In this document: piece by piece, positions 1 through 7,151 of the stretch
How positions within the stretch are numbered: position 1 is the stretch's first letter
How the letters are laid out: every line of letters begins with the position of its first letter
Assembly (NCBI GenBank): GCA_963593765.1
Contig: CAVBBU010000054.1
Coordinates: 1 to 13,215, forward strand
Reading direction: 5' to 3'
DNA from: CAVBBU01 sp963593765
GTDB taxonomy: Bacteria > Bacillota > Clostridia > Lachnospirales > Lachnospiraceae
Length of the DNA: 13,215 nt
The notes under the pieces: model-generated
Database searches by the model: none
Told to the model about the DNA's origin: nothing
The model's input: only the letters and a program-made list of their open reading frames with translations
Translations under genes and position numbers: made by a program

Positions 1-122
1 CTTGAGCTTTTCTTATCAACTATAAATTCAGTCTTGCCATACTCACCTACCTCAGGATGAACTACAGTGCCACCTAAAACATGGGACATAAGCTGTGCTC
101 CGTAGCATAGCCCGAGCACAGG
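1..122. repeat. Diverged duplicate of 172-293 at a contig end
   Basis: Positions 1-122 align without gaps to 172-293 with five mismatches (at 54, 66, 77, 110 and 111). Read on the minus strand both copies encode the same guaA residues, from PVLGLCYGAQ to DKKSS, and all five differences are synonymous (Pro CCT/CCA, Thr ACT/ACA, Leu TTA/CTA, Gly GGG/GGA, Leu CTA/TTA). This pattern fits two strain alleles of the same locus placed side by side by a scaffolder, not a biological tandem repeat. Confidence 0.9.
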
Positions 123-527
123 NNNNNNNNNNATCCAGCATATATCACTGCTAGGAACCGACTTCATTAGCCTTGAGCTTTTCTTATCAACTATAAATTC
201 AGTCTTGCCATACTCACCTACCTCTGGATGAACTACTGTGCCACCTAGAACATGGGACATAAGCTGTGCTCCGTAGCATAATCCGAGCACAGGTATTCCA
301 AGCTCAAAAAGCTCCCTTTGATATGTAGGTGAATCGTCTTCAAAGCAGCTATTTGGGCCGCCTGTTAATATAATTCCCTTTGGATTAATCTCCTTTATTT
401 TATCTAGCGGAGTTTTATATGAATATATCTCACAGTATACTCCATGCTCTCTAACTCTTCTGGCTACAAGCTGATTATACTGACCTCCAAAATCTATAAC
501 TATTACGATTTCATTTTTAAGATCCAC
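1..527 (-). CDS. guaA: GMP synthase, N-terminal glutaminase part (partial, interrupted by assembly gap)
   Basis: GMP synthase aminates XMP to GMP with glutamine as nitrogen donor, in the cytoplasm; only the class I glutamine amidotransferase part is in view. The start is GTG at 527-525, preceded 8 nt away by GGAGG (540-536), which lies inside the end of uvrA. The protein begins with an IVIDFGGQYNQL segment, then TGGPNS near residues 55-60, and the nucleophile elbow GLCYGAQ with Cys84 (codon 278-276). These are typical of GuaA rather than of CarA or PabA. About 131 residues can be read before the 10-N gap at 123-132. The left contig end (1-122) encodes again residues PVLGLCYGAQ onward in the same frame, so it is an overlapping copy and not new protein sequence. 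The gene continues past the left edge. With uvrA stopping only 3 nt upstream, translation is probably coupled. Confidence 0.88.
   Translation of the reverse strand, partial: MDLKNEIVIVIDFGGQYNQLVARRVREHGVYCEIYSYKTPLDKIKEINPKGIILTGGPNSCFEDDSPTYQRELFELGIPVLGLCYGAQLMSHVLGGTVVHPEVGEYGKTEFIVDKKSSRLMKSVPSSDICWXXXXPVLGLCYGAQLMSHVLGGTVVHPEVGEYGKTEFIVDKKSS
123..132. other. Assembly gap (10 N)
   Basis: Ten N bases join two contig ends. The flanks overlap in content: 1-122 matches 172-293. The true distance is therefore probably negative (overlap of about 161 bp) and no sequence need be missing. Confidence 0.97.
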
Positions 528-530
528 TCT

Positions 531-3368
531 CTAATCCTCCGCATTAAGATATTTTTTTATATAGTATCCTGTATAAGATTTCTTAACTCTAGCGACCTCC
601 TCTGGCGTGCCCTGCGTTACAACCTCTCCGCCGCCATCGCCGCCTTCTGGTCCCATGTCTATAATATAATCCGCTGTTTTTATAACATCCAGATTATGCT
701 CTATTACTATAACAGTATTGCCACTATCTGACAATCTTCTAAGGATTTCTACTAGCTTGTGCACATCTGCAAAATGCAGTCCTGTAGTAGGCTCATCAAG
801 TATATATATGGTTTTGCCTGTTCCCCTTTTAGAGAGCTCTGTCGCAAGCTTAATTCTTTGTGCCTCTCCGCCGGATAGCTCTGTAGATGGCTGCCCTAGC
901 TTAATATAGGAAAGCCCAACGTCGTATAGAGTTTGAATCTTTCTTGCTATAGTCGGAACATTTTTGAAAAACTCTAGTGCCTCCTCGACTGTCATATTAA
1001 GCACATCATATATAGACTTACCCTTGTACTTAACCTCAAGAGTTTCTCTATTATATCTTCTGCCACCGCATACCTCGCATGGCACATATACATCAGGCAG
1101 AAAATGCATCTCTATTTTAATTATTCCATCGCCAGAGCATGCCTCACAGCGACCGCCCTTAACATTAAAGCTGAATCTACCTTTAGAATAGCCTCTAGCC
1201 TTTGCATCGGGTGTTGCCGCAAAGAGATCTCTAATCATATCAAACACGCCAGTATATGTGGCAGGATTAGACCTTGGTGTTCTTCCTATAGGTGATTGGT
1301 CTATAGCTATAACCTTATCTAGCTGCTCTATACCCTCTATAGTCTTATGCTTTCCTGCTATAGTATGTGCCTTGTTTAATTTTTTTGCTAATGCCTTATA
1401 TAATATTTCATTTACAAGAGAGGACTTACCAGAGCCTGACACACCAGTCACACATGTCATAACTCCAAGAGGGATTTTGACATCAATATTTTTTAGATTA
1501 TTTTCCCTAGCACCCTTTACGGTTATATAGCCTGTAGGCTTTCTTCTAACCTTTGGAACTGGAATCGCCAGCTCCCCAGAAAGGTATTCCCCGGTAATAG
1601 AATTTTTACTTTTAATTATATCTGCTACGCTTCCCTCGGCTACTACCTCTCCGCCATGCTCGCCTGCACCCGGTCCTATATCTACTATATAATCAGCAGC
1701 ACGCATAGTATCCTCATCATGCTCTACGACTATAACTGAATTGCCAAGGTCTCTAAGATGCTTTAGCGTCGCAAGCAGCTTATCATTATCCCTTTGATGA
1801 AGTCCTATGCTTGGCTCATCAAGTATATATGCAACGCCAACCAAGCCAGATCCTATCTGAGTTGCCAGCCTTATACGCTGAGCCTCACCGCCGGACAATG
1901 TAGCCGTTGCTCTTGAAAGTGCAAGGTAGTCAAGTCCAACATCTATAAGAAAGCTAACTCTTGCTCTTATCTCCTTAAGGACAAGCGCTCCTATAGCCTG
2001 CTGCATCTTAGTTAGCTTTAGACTATCTATAAAATCTCTAAACCTAGTAATAGGCATATCTGTGGCATCATATATATTTTTACCACCTACAGTTACCGCA
2101 AGGCTTTCCTTTTTAAGTCTCTTACCCTTGCAGCTCTTGCAAGGATTTATTCTCATAAACTGCTCATACTCTGCCTTCATTGTCTCGGAAAATGTTTCCC
2201 TATATCTGCGATTAACATTTTCTATAAGTCCTTCAAATGCAGTAGGATATACTCCGCTGCCTCTTTGCCCTGTATAGTAAACATCTACCTCTATGTCTGT
2301 TCCATATATAAGTATGTCATGTATCTTTTTTGAATATTTTTCAAATGGCGTATCAAGACTAAATTTAAATTTCTTAGCAAGTGCCTCAAGGAGTGCATGT
2401 GCAAAGCTTTTTTTATCCGTGCAGCTCTGCCAACCAAGAACTGTTATAGCACCCTCGTTGATAGAGAGCGACTTATCAGGTATCATAAGCTCCTCATCAA
2501 ATTCCATAGTATATCCAAGACCTAAGCAGTCCGGACATGCTCCGAATGGATTGTTAAATGAAAAGCTTCTAGGCTCTATCGCATCTACTGATATGCCGCA
2601 ATCAGGGCAAGCAAAGTTCTGTGAGAAGCTTATCTCCTCACCGTCAACTATAGCTACCGTAGCTGTTCCGCCAGTAAGTGCAAGTGCAGTCTCTAGCGAG
2701 TCAGTAAGTCTTTTTTGTATATCCTCTCTTACTACCATTCTGTCTACAACTACTTCTATAGTATGCTTTATATTTTTATCGAGCTTTATCTCCTCAGAGA
2801 GCTCATATATATTTCCATCTATGCGAACCCTAACATATCCGCTTTTTTTAGCCTGCTCGAGTACCTTTTCATGTCTGCCCTTTTTACCTCTTACAACAGG
2901 TGCAAGCAGCATAAATTTAAGGCCCTCTTCTAAGGTCATAATCCTATCTACCATCTGGTCTACGCTTTGCTTTTGTATAGGCTTACCGCACCTTGGGCAG
3001 TGTACAATTCCTATCCTTGCATACAAAAGCCTCATATAATCATAGATCTCCGTAACTGTTCCAACCGTAGACCTTGGATTTCTATTAGTTGATTTTTGGT
3101 CGATTGATATAGCAGGCGAAAGCCCTTCTATACTCTCTACATCCGGCTTTTCCATCTGCCCTAAAAACTGCCTAGCATAAGAAGACAGAGACTCCATATA
3201 TCGTCTCTGCCCCTCTGCATATATAGTATCAAATGCAAGTGAGGACTTACCAGATCCTGAAAGTCCGGTAAGAACTACAAGCTCATCTCTAGGTATATTA
3301 AGAGAAATATTTTTAAGATTATGCTCGCTAGCACCTCTTATCTTAATATACTTTTTTTCTGCAGACAT
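531..3368 (-). CDS. uvrA: Excinuclease ABC subunit A (UvrA)
   Basis: UvrA is the damage-sensing ATPase of nucleotide excision repair; it loads UvrB onto damaged DNA in the cytoplasm. From ATG 3368 the protein is 945 residues, the usual length. Visible in order: a first Walker A, GLSGSGKSS (about 35-43); Cys pairs CPDC (about 254-257) and CPDC (278-281); the first ABC signature LSGGEAQRI (about 491) with Walker B ILDEPSIGLH; a second Walker A, GVSGSGKSS (about 642); the C-terminal zinc module CEAC/CEVC (741-744, 764-767); and a second signature and ILDEPTTGLH. An upstream in-frame ATG at 3380 has GG directly against it and no usable spacing. AAGGA sits 11 nt before 3368, so 3368 is preferred (alternative 531-3380). 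uvrB is not adjacent. The gene follows a terminator and has its own promoter. Its end carries the guaA ribosome binding site. Confidence 0.97.
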   Translation of the reverse strand: MSAEKKYIKIRGASEHNLKNISLNIPRDELVVLTGLSGSGKSSLAFDTIYAEGQRRYMESLSSYARQFLGQMEKPDVESIEGLSPAISIDQKSTNRNPRSTVGTVTEIYDYMRLLYARIGIVHCPRCGKPIQKQSVDQMVDRIMTLEEGLKFMLLAPVVRGKKGRHEKVLEQAKKSGYVRVRIDGNIYELSEEIKLDKNIKHTIEVVVDRMVVREDIQKRLTDSLETALALTGGTATVAIVDGEEISFSQNFACPDCGISVDAIEPRSFSFNNPFGACPDCLGLGYTMEFDEELMIPDKSLSINEGAITVLGWQSCTDKKSFAHALLEALAKKFKFSLDTPFEKYSKKIHDILIYGTDIEVDVYYTGQRGSGVYPTAFEGLIENVNRRYRETFSETMKAEYEQFMRINPCKSCKGKRLKKESLAVTVGGKNIYDATDMPITRFRDFIDSLKLTKMQQAIGALVLKEIRARVSFLIDVGLDYLALSRATATLSGGEAQRIRLATQIGSGLVGVAYILDEPSIGLHQRDNDKLLATLKHLRDLGNSVIVVEHDEDTMRAADYIVDIGPGAGEHGGEVVAEGSVADIIKSKNSITGEYLSGELAIPVPKVRRKPTGYITVKGARENNLKNIDVKIPLGVMTCVTGVSGSGKSSLVNEILYKALAKKLNKAHTIAGKHKTIEGIEQLDKVIAIDQSPIGRTPRSNPATYTGVFDMIRDLFAATPDAKARGYSKGRFSFNVKGGRCEACSGDGIIKIEMHFLPDVYVPCEVCGGRRYNRETLEVKYKGKSIYDVLNMTVEEALEFFKNVPTIARKIQTLYDVGLSYIKLGQPSTELSGGEAQRIKLATELSKRGTGKTIYILDEPTTGLHFADVHKLVEILRRLSDSGNTVIVIEHNLDVIKTADYIIDMGPEGGDGGGEVVTQGTPEEVARVKKSYTGYYIKKYLNAED

Positions 3369-3408
3369 GTTCCTAATCATCCTTTTTTATACTTTTTAAG
3401 GCTATGCC

Positions 3409-3437
3409 ATTATAGCACAAAACAGCCACTTCGCAAA
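3409..3437 (-). promoter_or_regulatory. Predicted uvrA-guaA promoter (extended -10)
   Basis: On the minus strand TATAAT lies at 3414-3409, preceded by TG one base away (extended -10). A weak -35, TTTGCG, lies 17 nt upstream at 3437-3432, inside the loop and stem of the preceding terminator. A short inverted repeat, GCTAT (3401-3405) and ATAGC (3412-3416), covers the -10. I see no Firmicute LexA box (GAAC-N4-GTTC) here. Confidence 0.6.
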
Positions 3438-3449
3438 ATGAAGTGGCTG
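3419..3449 (-). terminator. Rho-independent terminator of the amino-acid ABC operon
   Basis: A perfect 10-bp stem, CAGCCACTTC (3423-3432) paired with GAAGTGGCTG (3440-3449), closes a 7-nt loop. On the minus strand it is followed by TTTT (3422-3419). It lies 20 nt after the ATPase stop codon and ahead of uvrA. Confidence 0.85.
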
Positions 3450-3469
3450 CATATAAATACATATATTTA

Positions 3470-4213
3470 TTATAAAACCTTGCCCAAAAAGTCCTTTAAT
3501 CTGTCGCTCTTTGGATTTCCAAAAAACTCCTCTGGTGCTCCCTCTTCTACAAAGTCTCCCTTGTCTAGGAACATAACTCTCGATGCTACCTCTCTAGCAA
3601 AGCCCATCTCATGCGTGACAACAACCATAGTCATCTTCTGGTTTGCTAGGTCCTTCATAACATTTAAAACCTCGCCAACCATCTCCGGATCTAGGGCAGA
3701 TGTAGGCTCATCAAAAAGCATAACATCAGGCTTCATGCAAAGTGCTCTAACTATTGCTATTCTTTGCTGCTGTCCTCCGGATAACTGGCTCGGATAATCT
3801 AAGGCTCTATCCTTTAGTCCGACCTTATCTAAAAGCTCGTAGGCATATCCTTCAGCATCCTCCTTAGAAATCCCCTGAAGCTTCATAGGAGCTACGGTAA
3901 GATTTTTCATGATGGTCATATGCGGAAACAGATTAAACTGCTGAAAAACCATACCCATCTTCTGTCTGTGCTTATCTATATCCGTATTCTTATCGCATAT
4001 ATTTGTGCCTTCGAAAAATATATCGCCCTTAGTTGCCTCCTCAAGTCTGTTAAGACATCTAAGAAATGTAGATTTACCAGAGCCGGAAGGTCCTATAACA
4101 CATACAACATCACCTGTATTAATATCTACTGATATATCTCTAAGAACCTCTTTTGCTCCAAAGCTTTTATACAGATGATTAACTCTTATCAGAGGCATAT
4201 TATTATCGCTCAT
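3470..4213 (-). CDS. Polar amino-acid ABC transporter, ATP-binding protein (GlnQ/HisP/ArtP family)
   Basis: Cytoplasmic ATPase that powers amino-acid import through the adjacent permease. 247 residues, full length for the family. Walker A GPSGSGKST at 41-49, Q-loop in VFQQFNLFPHMT, signature LSGGQQQRIAI, Walker B VMLFDEPTSALD and the switch histidine in VTHEMGFA are all intact. FQQFNLFPHMT and DEPTSALDPEMV are typical of the polar amino-acid uptake subfamily. The start overlaps the permease end by 11 nt, and AAGGA lies just before the ATG within the permease gene, so translation is probably coupled. It is the last gene of the transporter operon and is followed by a strong terminator. Substrate cannot be read from the ATPase alone. 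Confidence 0.95.
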   Translation of the reverse strand: MSDNNMPLIRVNHLYKSFGAKEVLRDISVDINTGDVVCVIGPSGSGKSTFLRCLNRLEEATKGDIFFEGTNICDKNTDIDKHRQKMGMVFQQFNLFPHMTIMKNLTVAPMKLQGISKEDAEGYAYELLDKVGLKDRALDYPSQLSGGQQQRIAIVRALCMKPDVMLFDEPTSALDPEMVGEVLNVMKDLANQKMTMVVVTHEMGFAREVASRVMFLDKGDFVEEGAPEEFFGNPKSDRLKDFLGKVL

Positions 4214-4895
4214 TTTTCCTTAGCCTCCTTTCAAGTATCTGTACTAGCTTAGAGAATATAATTACAAGTATTAGATATATCAATGCTACTGCTATAAGCG
4301 GCATAAATGCCGAATAGGTTCTGCTTCGAATTATATCTCCGCCCTTAGTTAGATCTGCGAGGGCAATGTAGCCTGCTACAGATGTTTCCTTAAGTAAAAC
4401 TATAAACTCATTACACAGTGTAGGTATGACATTTTTAAATGCCTGCGGCATTATAACTGTAAGCATAGTCTGCCTATAGCTAAAGCCAAGGCTTCTTCCT
4501 GCCTCAAACTGTCCCTTAGATATAGACTGTATTCCTGATCTAAATATCTCTGCCTGATATGCTCCCGAATTAATTCCGAATGCAAGTATGGCAACGAAAA
4601 TCTTGTCTATGCGGACACTTCCGAATATAACAAAGTATATAATCATAAGCTGAACTACAACCGGAGTTCCTCTTATAATAGTTAGATAAAGTCCGCATAT
4701 CCTATTAAGAATAGACAGCTTACCTGTGTTCTCGTGAGTGCTTCTTACGATTGCAATTACAAATCCAAGTAGAACACCTATGATTAATGCAAAGAAGGTT
4801 ACCTCTAGTGTTACTCCAAGGCCGTCCCACAGGTACTTCCATCTATCATCCTTTATAAAGTTTAAAACAAAAGCATCCTTAAAGCTTTGCCACAT
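4203..4895 (-). CDS. Polar amino-acid ABC transporter, permease (HisM/GlnP family)
   Basis: Inner-membrane permease of an amino-acid importer, 230 residues. Hydrophobic segments are visible at about 27-50, 68-92, 98-113 and 197-215. The EAA loop that contacts the ATPase is at about 113-139 (YQAEIFRSG through EAGRSLGFS), and the family motif IRGTPVVVQL is at about 74-83. The start ATG at 4895 has AAGGGG 6 nt upstream. A single permease gene implies a homodimer. It lies 21 nt after the binding-protein gene and overlaps the ATPase by 11 nt, giving the common binding protein, permease, ATPase order. Confidence 0.95.
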   Translation of the reverse strand: MWQSFKDAFVLNFIKDDRWKYLWDGLGVTLEVTFFALIIGVLLGFVIAIVRSTHENTGKLSILNRICGLYLTIIRGTPVVVQLMIIYFVIFGSVRIDKIFVAILAFGINSGAYQAEIFRSGIQSISKGQFEAGRSLGFSYRQTMLTVIMPQAFKNVIPTLCNEFIVLLKETSVAGYIALADLTKGGDIIRSRTYSAFMPLIAVALIYLILVIIFSKLVQILERRLRKNER

Positions 4896-4916
4896 ACCTA
4901 TCCCCTTTTAAAGCTA

Positions 4917-5774
4917 TTACTCTGCAGTTATATACTTAGCTACGATCTCGTCAAGCTTACCCTCTGCCTTAAGTTCAGCAAGTGCTGCATTGACATTGTT
5001 AAGAAGCTCTGTATTGCCCTTGTTTATAGCTATAGCATAATCCTCGTCTGCATATGTATCGTCAAGGATAGTAAGTCCCTCTGTCTCACTAACAAAAACT
5101 GCTGCAGGTGCACTATCTATAACAACTGCATCTATCTTACCCTGGCTAAGTGCCTGAACAGCCTCCATGCCCTTAGCATATTCCTCTACCTTAGCTATAG
5201 CCTCATCATCAGATGCATATATATCACCTGTTGTACCAAGCTGAACACCAACTGTCTTACCCTCTAGGTCTACGATTGACTTTATATCTGAATCAGCCTT
5301 AACTATAACTACCTGTGATGCACTTGCATATGTATCAGAAAAATCTACGCTCTGCTTACGATCCTCTGTAACTGTCATTCCTGCTGCACCAACATCTGCC
5401 TTACCAGATGTAACCTCTGGGATAATTGAATCAAATGCTATATCCTCTATTACAAGCTTGCAGCCCATCTTCTCTGCTATAGCGCCCATAATCTCAGCAT
5501 CGATACCAACTATGTCTGTACCGTCTGGTCCTGTTGTGCTTGAATCATGATACTCATATGGTGGGAACTCTGCATTGGTAGCCATAACTAGTGTACCCTC
5601 TGTAGCTACGCCTGCACCTGTGATTGATGAATCTGATGCCTCTGCCTTAGTTTCCTCTGCCTGTGCTGCTGTTGTTGCAGTATCTGCTGAGCTCTCGCTA
5701 GAGCTTGATCCGCCACATGCTGCAAGGCTAAGTGCCATTGCTCCTACTAATATAACGCTTAATGCTTTCTTCAT
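4917..5774 (-). CDS. Amino-acid ABC transporter substrate-binding lipoprotein (SBP family 3)
   Basis: Extracytoplasmic, lipid-anchored receptor that delivers an amino acid to the permease; 285 residues. The start ATG at 5774 is chosen because GGAGG lies 7 nt upstream. An in-frame ATG at 5816 would translate the operator region and the RBS. The first 20 residues form a lipoprotein signal ending LSLAAC, with Cys20 as the lipidation site, followed by a Ser/Ala/Glu-rich linker to about residue 50. The SBP_bac_3 fold starts at about 60: ATNAEFPPYEY, IVGIDAEIM, GMTVTEDRK (Arg139 expected to bind the substrate carboxylate), VGVQLGTTGD, and VIDSAPAAVFV (Asp220 expected near the amino group). The upstream ARG-box-like sites suggest arginine or a related basic amino acid, which is inference. 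Confidence 0.95.
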   Translation of the reverse strand: MKKALSVILVGAMALSLAACGGSSSSESSADTATTAAQAEETKAEASDSSITGAGVATEGTLVMATNAEFPPYEYHDSSTTGPDGTDIVGIDAEIMGAIAEKMGCKLVIEDIAFDSIIPEVTSGKADVGAAGMTVTEDRKQSVDFSDTYASASQVVIVKADSDIKSIVDLEGKTVGVQLGTTGDIYASDDEAIAKVEEYAKGMEAVQALSQGKIDAVVIDSAPAAVFVSETEGLTILDDTYADEDYAIAINKGNTELLNNVNAALAELKAEGKLDEIVAKYITAE

Positions 5775-5801
5775 AATTATTCCTCCTCTTAATTGAATAA
5801 A

Positions 5802-5825
5802 TGTATTTCTATGCATTTTTATGCA
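5802..5825 (-). promoter_or_regulatory. Candidate ArgR/AhrC operator (two overlapping ARG-box-like sites)
   Basis: On the minus strand 5825-5812 reads TGCATAAAAATGCA, an exact fit to the ARG-box core TGNAT-WWWW-ATNCA. Positions 5815-5802 read TGCATAGAAATACA, a second match with one G in the W4 spacer, sharing the inner half-site. The sites sit just downstream of the predicted -10 (5842-5837), where a repressor would block initiation. Overlap of the two boxes differs from the usual side-by-side tandem arrangement. Confidence 0.55.
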
Positions 5826-5836
5826 CGTTTAAGTGT

Positions 5837-5864
5837 ATTATACACATATTTATTCACATTACAA
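5837..5864 (-). promoter_or_regulatory. Predicted promoter of the amino-acid ABC operon
   Basis: Minus-strand -35 TTGTAA (5864-5859; four of six consensus bases), a 16-nt spacer, and a perfect -10 TATAAT (5842-5837). The -10 sits within a GTGTATAATACAC palindrome. The leader to the ATG at 5774 is about 55 nt and holds the ARG-box-like sites. The -35 touches the end of the protease gene, and no terminator separates the two operons. Confidence 0.65.
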
Positions 5865-5867
5865 GTA

Positions 5868-7130
5868 TTATTTTAATAATTCATCGACCGCAGCCTTTAG
5901 CTGATTGTCGCTGTCAGCTCCATAAGCTGCATCTTTATCTAGCTCTACCTCTATATCCGGCTCTATGCCCTTTCCATGCAGATCAAAGCCTGATGGCGTA
6001 TAGTAGTGAGCCACAGTTATCTTTAGTCCTGAGCCGTCGCCAAGCGGAATTATATCCTGAACTATTCCCTTTCCGAATGTCTTAGTTCCTATTATAGTTC
6101 CCCACTTAAAATCCTTTATAGCACCGGTAAATACCTCCGAGGCACTAGCTGAATTGCCATTTACAAGCACAACCAGCGGCACATCTACCTGATGTCCGTC
6201 ATCTGAATAATATTTATCTCCATTGCCATTTTTATCTGATGTATAAACTAACAAGCCATCCGGAAGCATATAATCAAGCATATCTACTACTGTATTTAAC
6301 AGTCCACCCGGATTATTCCTAAGGTCTATAACAAGCCCCTTCATTCCTTCCTTTTGAAGCTCCTCTATAGCATTTTTAAACTGCTCATAGGTTGGCTGGT
6401 CAAATTCTGTTACTGTTACATAGCCTATGTTATTATCAAGCATCTTATATTCTACTGTCTCTGTTTCTATCATTCTTCTTGTGATATGAAGCTCAACCTT
6501 TTGATAATCATCTCCTCTTAAGACAGTAAGTACAACCTCTGTTCCCTCTTCGCCTCTTATATATGTTCTAACAAGAATGTCAAGGTCAAGCCCTGTTATC
6601 TCCATATCATCAACCATATATAATATATCGCCTGCCTTAAGGCCTGCCTCCTCAGCCGGACTTTGCTTAAACACCCTAACTATGGTTACAAGACCGGTCT
6701 TTATATCCTTTTGAACCACAGCTCCTATTCCGCAATAATTACCTGAAGACTCCTCCATCAAGGCATTAAATTCATCCTCTGTATAATAAACAGAATAAGC
6801 ATCCTCTAGCCCCGATACCATACCCTTGTAAATGCCATCGGAAACCTTAGTCATATCCTCATCAAAGAGGAATTCATTTCCTATAATTCTTTGAAGCAGC
6901 TTAAGCTTAGAATTAATTGCAGTTAGATCCAGAGTGTTGCTGCTGCTTGCCTTAGTGCTATTACCACCATTATATATGTTTGATATTATATAAAATCCAT
7001 CTGTATTAAATATCCCTATTGCGGCAATGCTGGCGGCTACGCATACAAAGCCTGCTAAAACTATACCGATTAAAAGTCCCAGCAAAAAGCCCTTCATATT
7101 ATCTGTTTTTTTATTTGTATTATTTTCCAT
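5868..7130 (-). CDS. S41 family carboxy-terminal processing protease (CtpA/CtpB-like)
   Basis: Membrane-anchored serine protease that trims or degrades extracytoplasmic proteins from the C-terminus; 420 residues. A single membrane segment at about 14-40 places the rest outside the cell. A PDZ domain spans about 130-215 (GIGAVV, SPAEEAGLKAGDIL). The catalytic core has NGNSASASE with the likely nucleophile Ser329, and TFGKGIVQ with the likely general base Lys354 and Gln358, keeping the 25- and 4-residue spacings known in this family. Start ATG 7130 is preceded by GGAAAGG. It is the last gene of the ftsEX operon, 21 nt after the M23 hydrolase. Such proteases can control the level of peptidoglycan hydrolases, so the neighbouring hydrolase is a reasonable substrate candidate (inference). 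No clear terminator follows. Confidence 0.93.
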   Translation of the reverse strand: MENNTNKKTDNMKGFLLGLLIGIVLAGFVCVAASIAAIGIFNTDGFYIISNIYNGGNSTKASSSNTLDLTAINSKLKLLQRIIGNEFLFDEDMTKVSDGIYKGMVSGLEDAYSVYYTEDEFNALMEESSGNYCGIGAVVQKDIKTGLVTIVRVFKQSPAEEAGLKAGDILYMVDDMEITGLDLDILVRTYIRGEEGTEVVLTVLRGDDYQKVELHITRRMIETETVEYKMLDNNIGYVTVTEFDQPTYEQFKNAIEELQKEGMKGLVIDLRNNPGGLLNTVVDMLDYMLPDGLLVYTSDKNGNGDKYYSDDGHQVDVPLVVLVNGNSASASEVFTGAIKDFKWGTIIGTKTFGKGIVQDIIPLGDGSGLKITVAHYYTPSGFDLHGKGIEPDIEVELDKDAAYGADSDNQLKAAVDELLK

Positions 7131-7151
7131 TTTATGCCTTTCCTTTTTTTA

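Noticed and set aside
1..293. Real tandem duplication of a glutaminase motif in guaA
   Set aside because: The copies meet at an N gap, share the gene position and differ only by synonymous changes, which fits alleles at contig ends.
2293..3039. Long plus-strand open frame (248 codons)
   Set aside because: Lies wholly within uvrA on the opposite strand; low-complexity Ser/Leu-rich translation and no family signature. A shadow of uvrA.
3369..3418. LexA (SOS) box upstream of uvrA
   Set aside because: Only isolated GAAC is present; no GAAC-N4-GTTC palindrome is seen.
5775..5880. Terminator after the S41 protease gene
   Set aside because: Only a short A/T inverted repeat at the stop codon with no GC stem; the region is better explained by the promoter and operator of the ABC operon.
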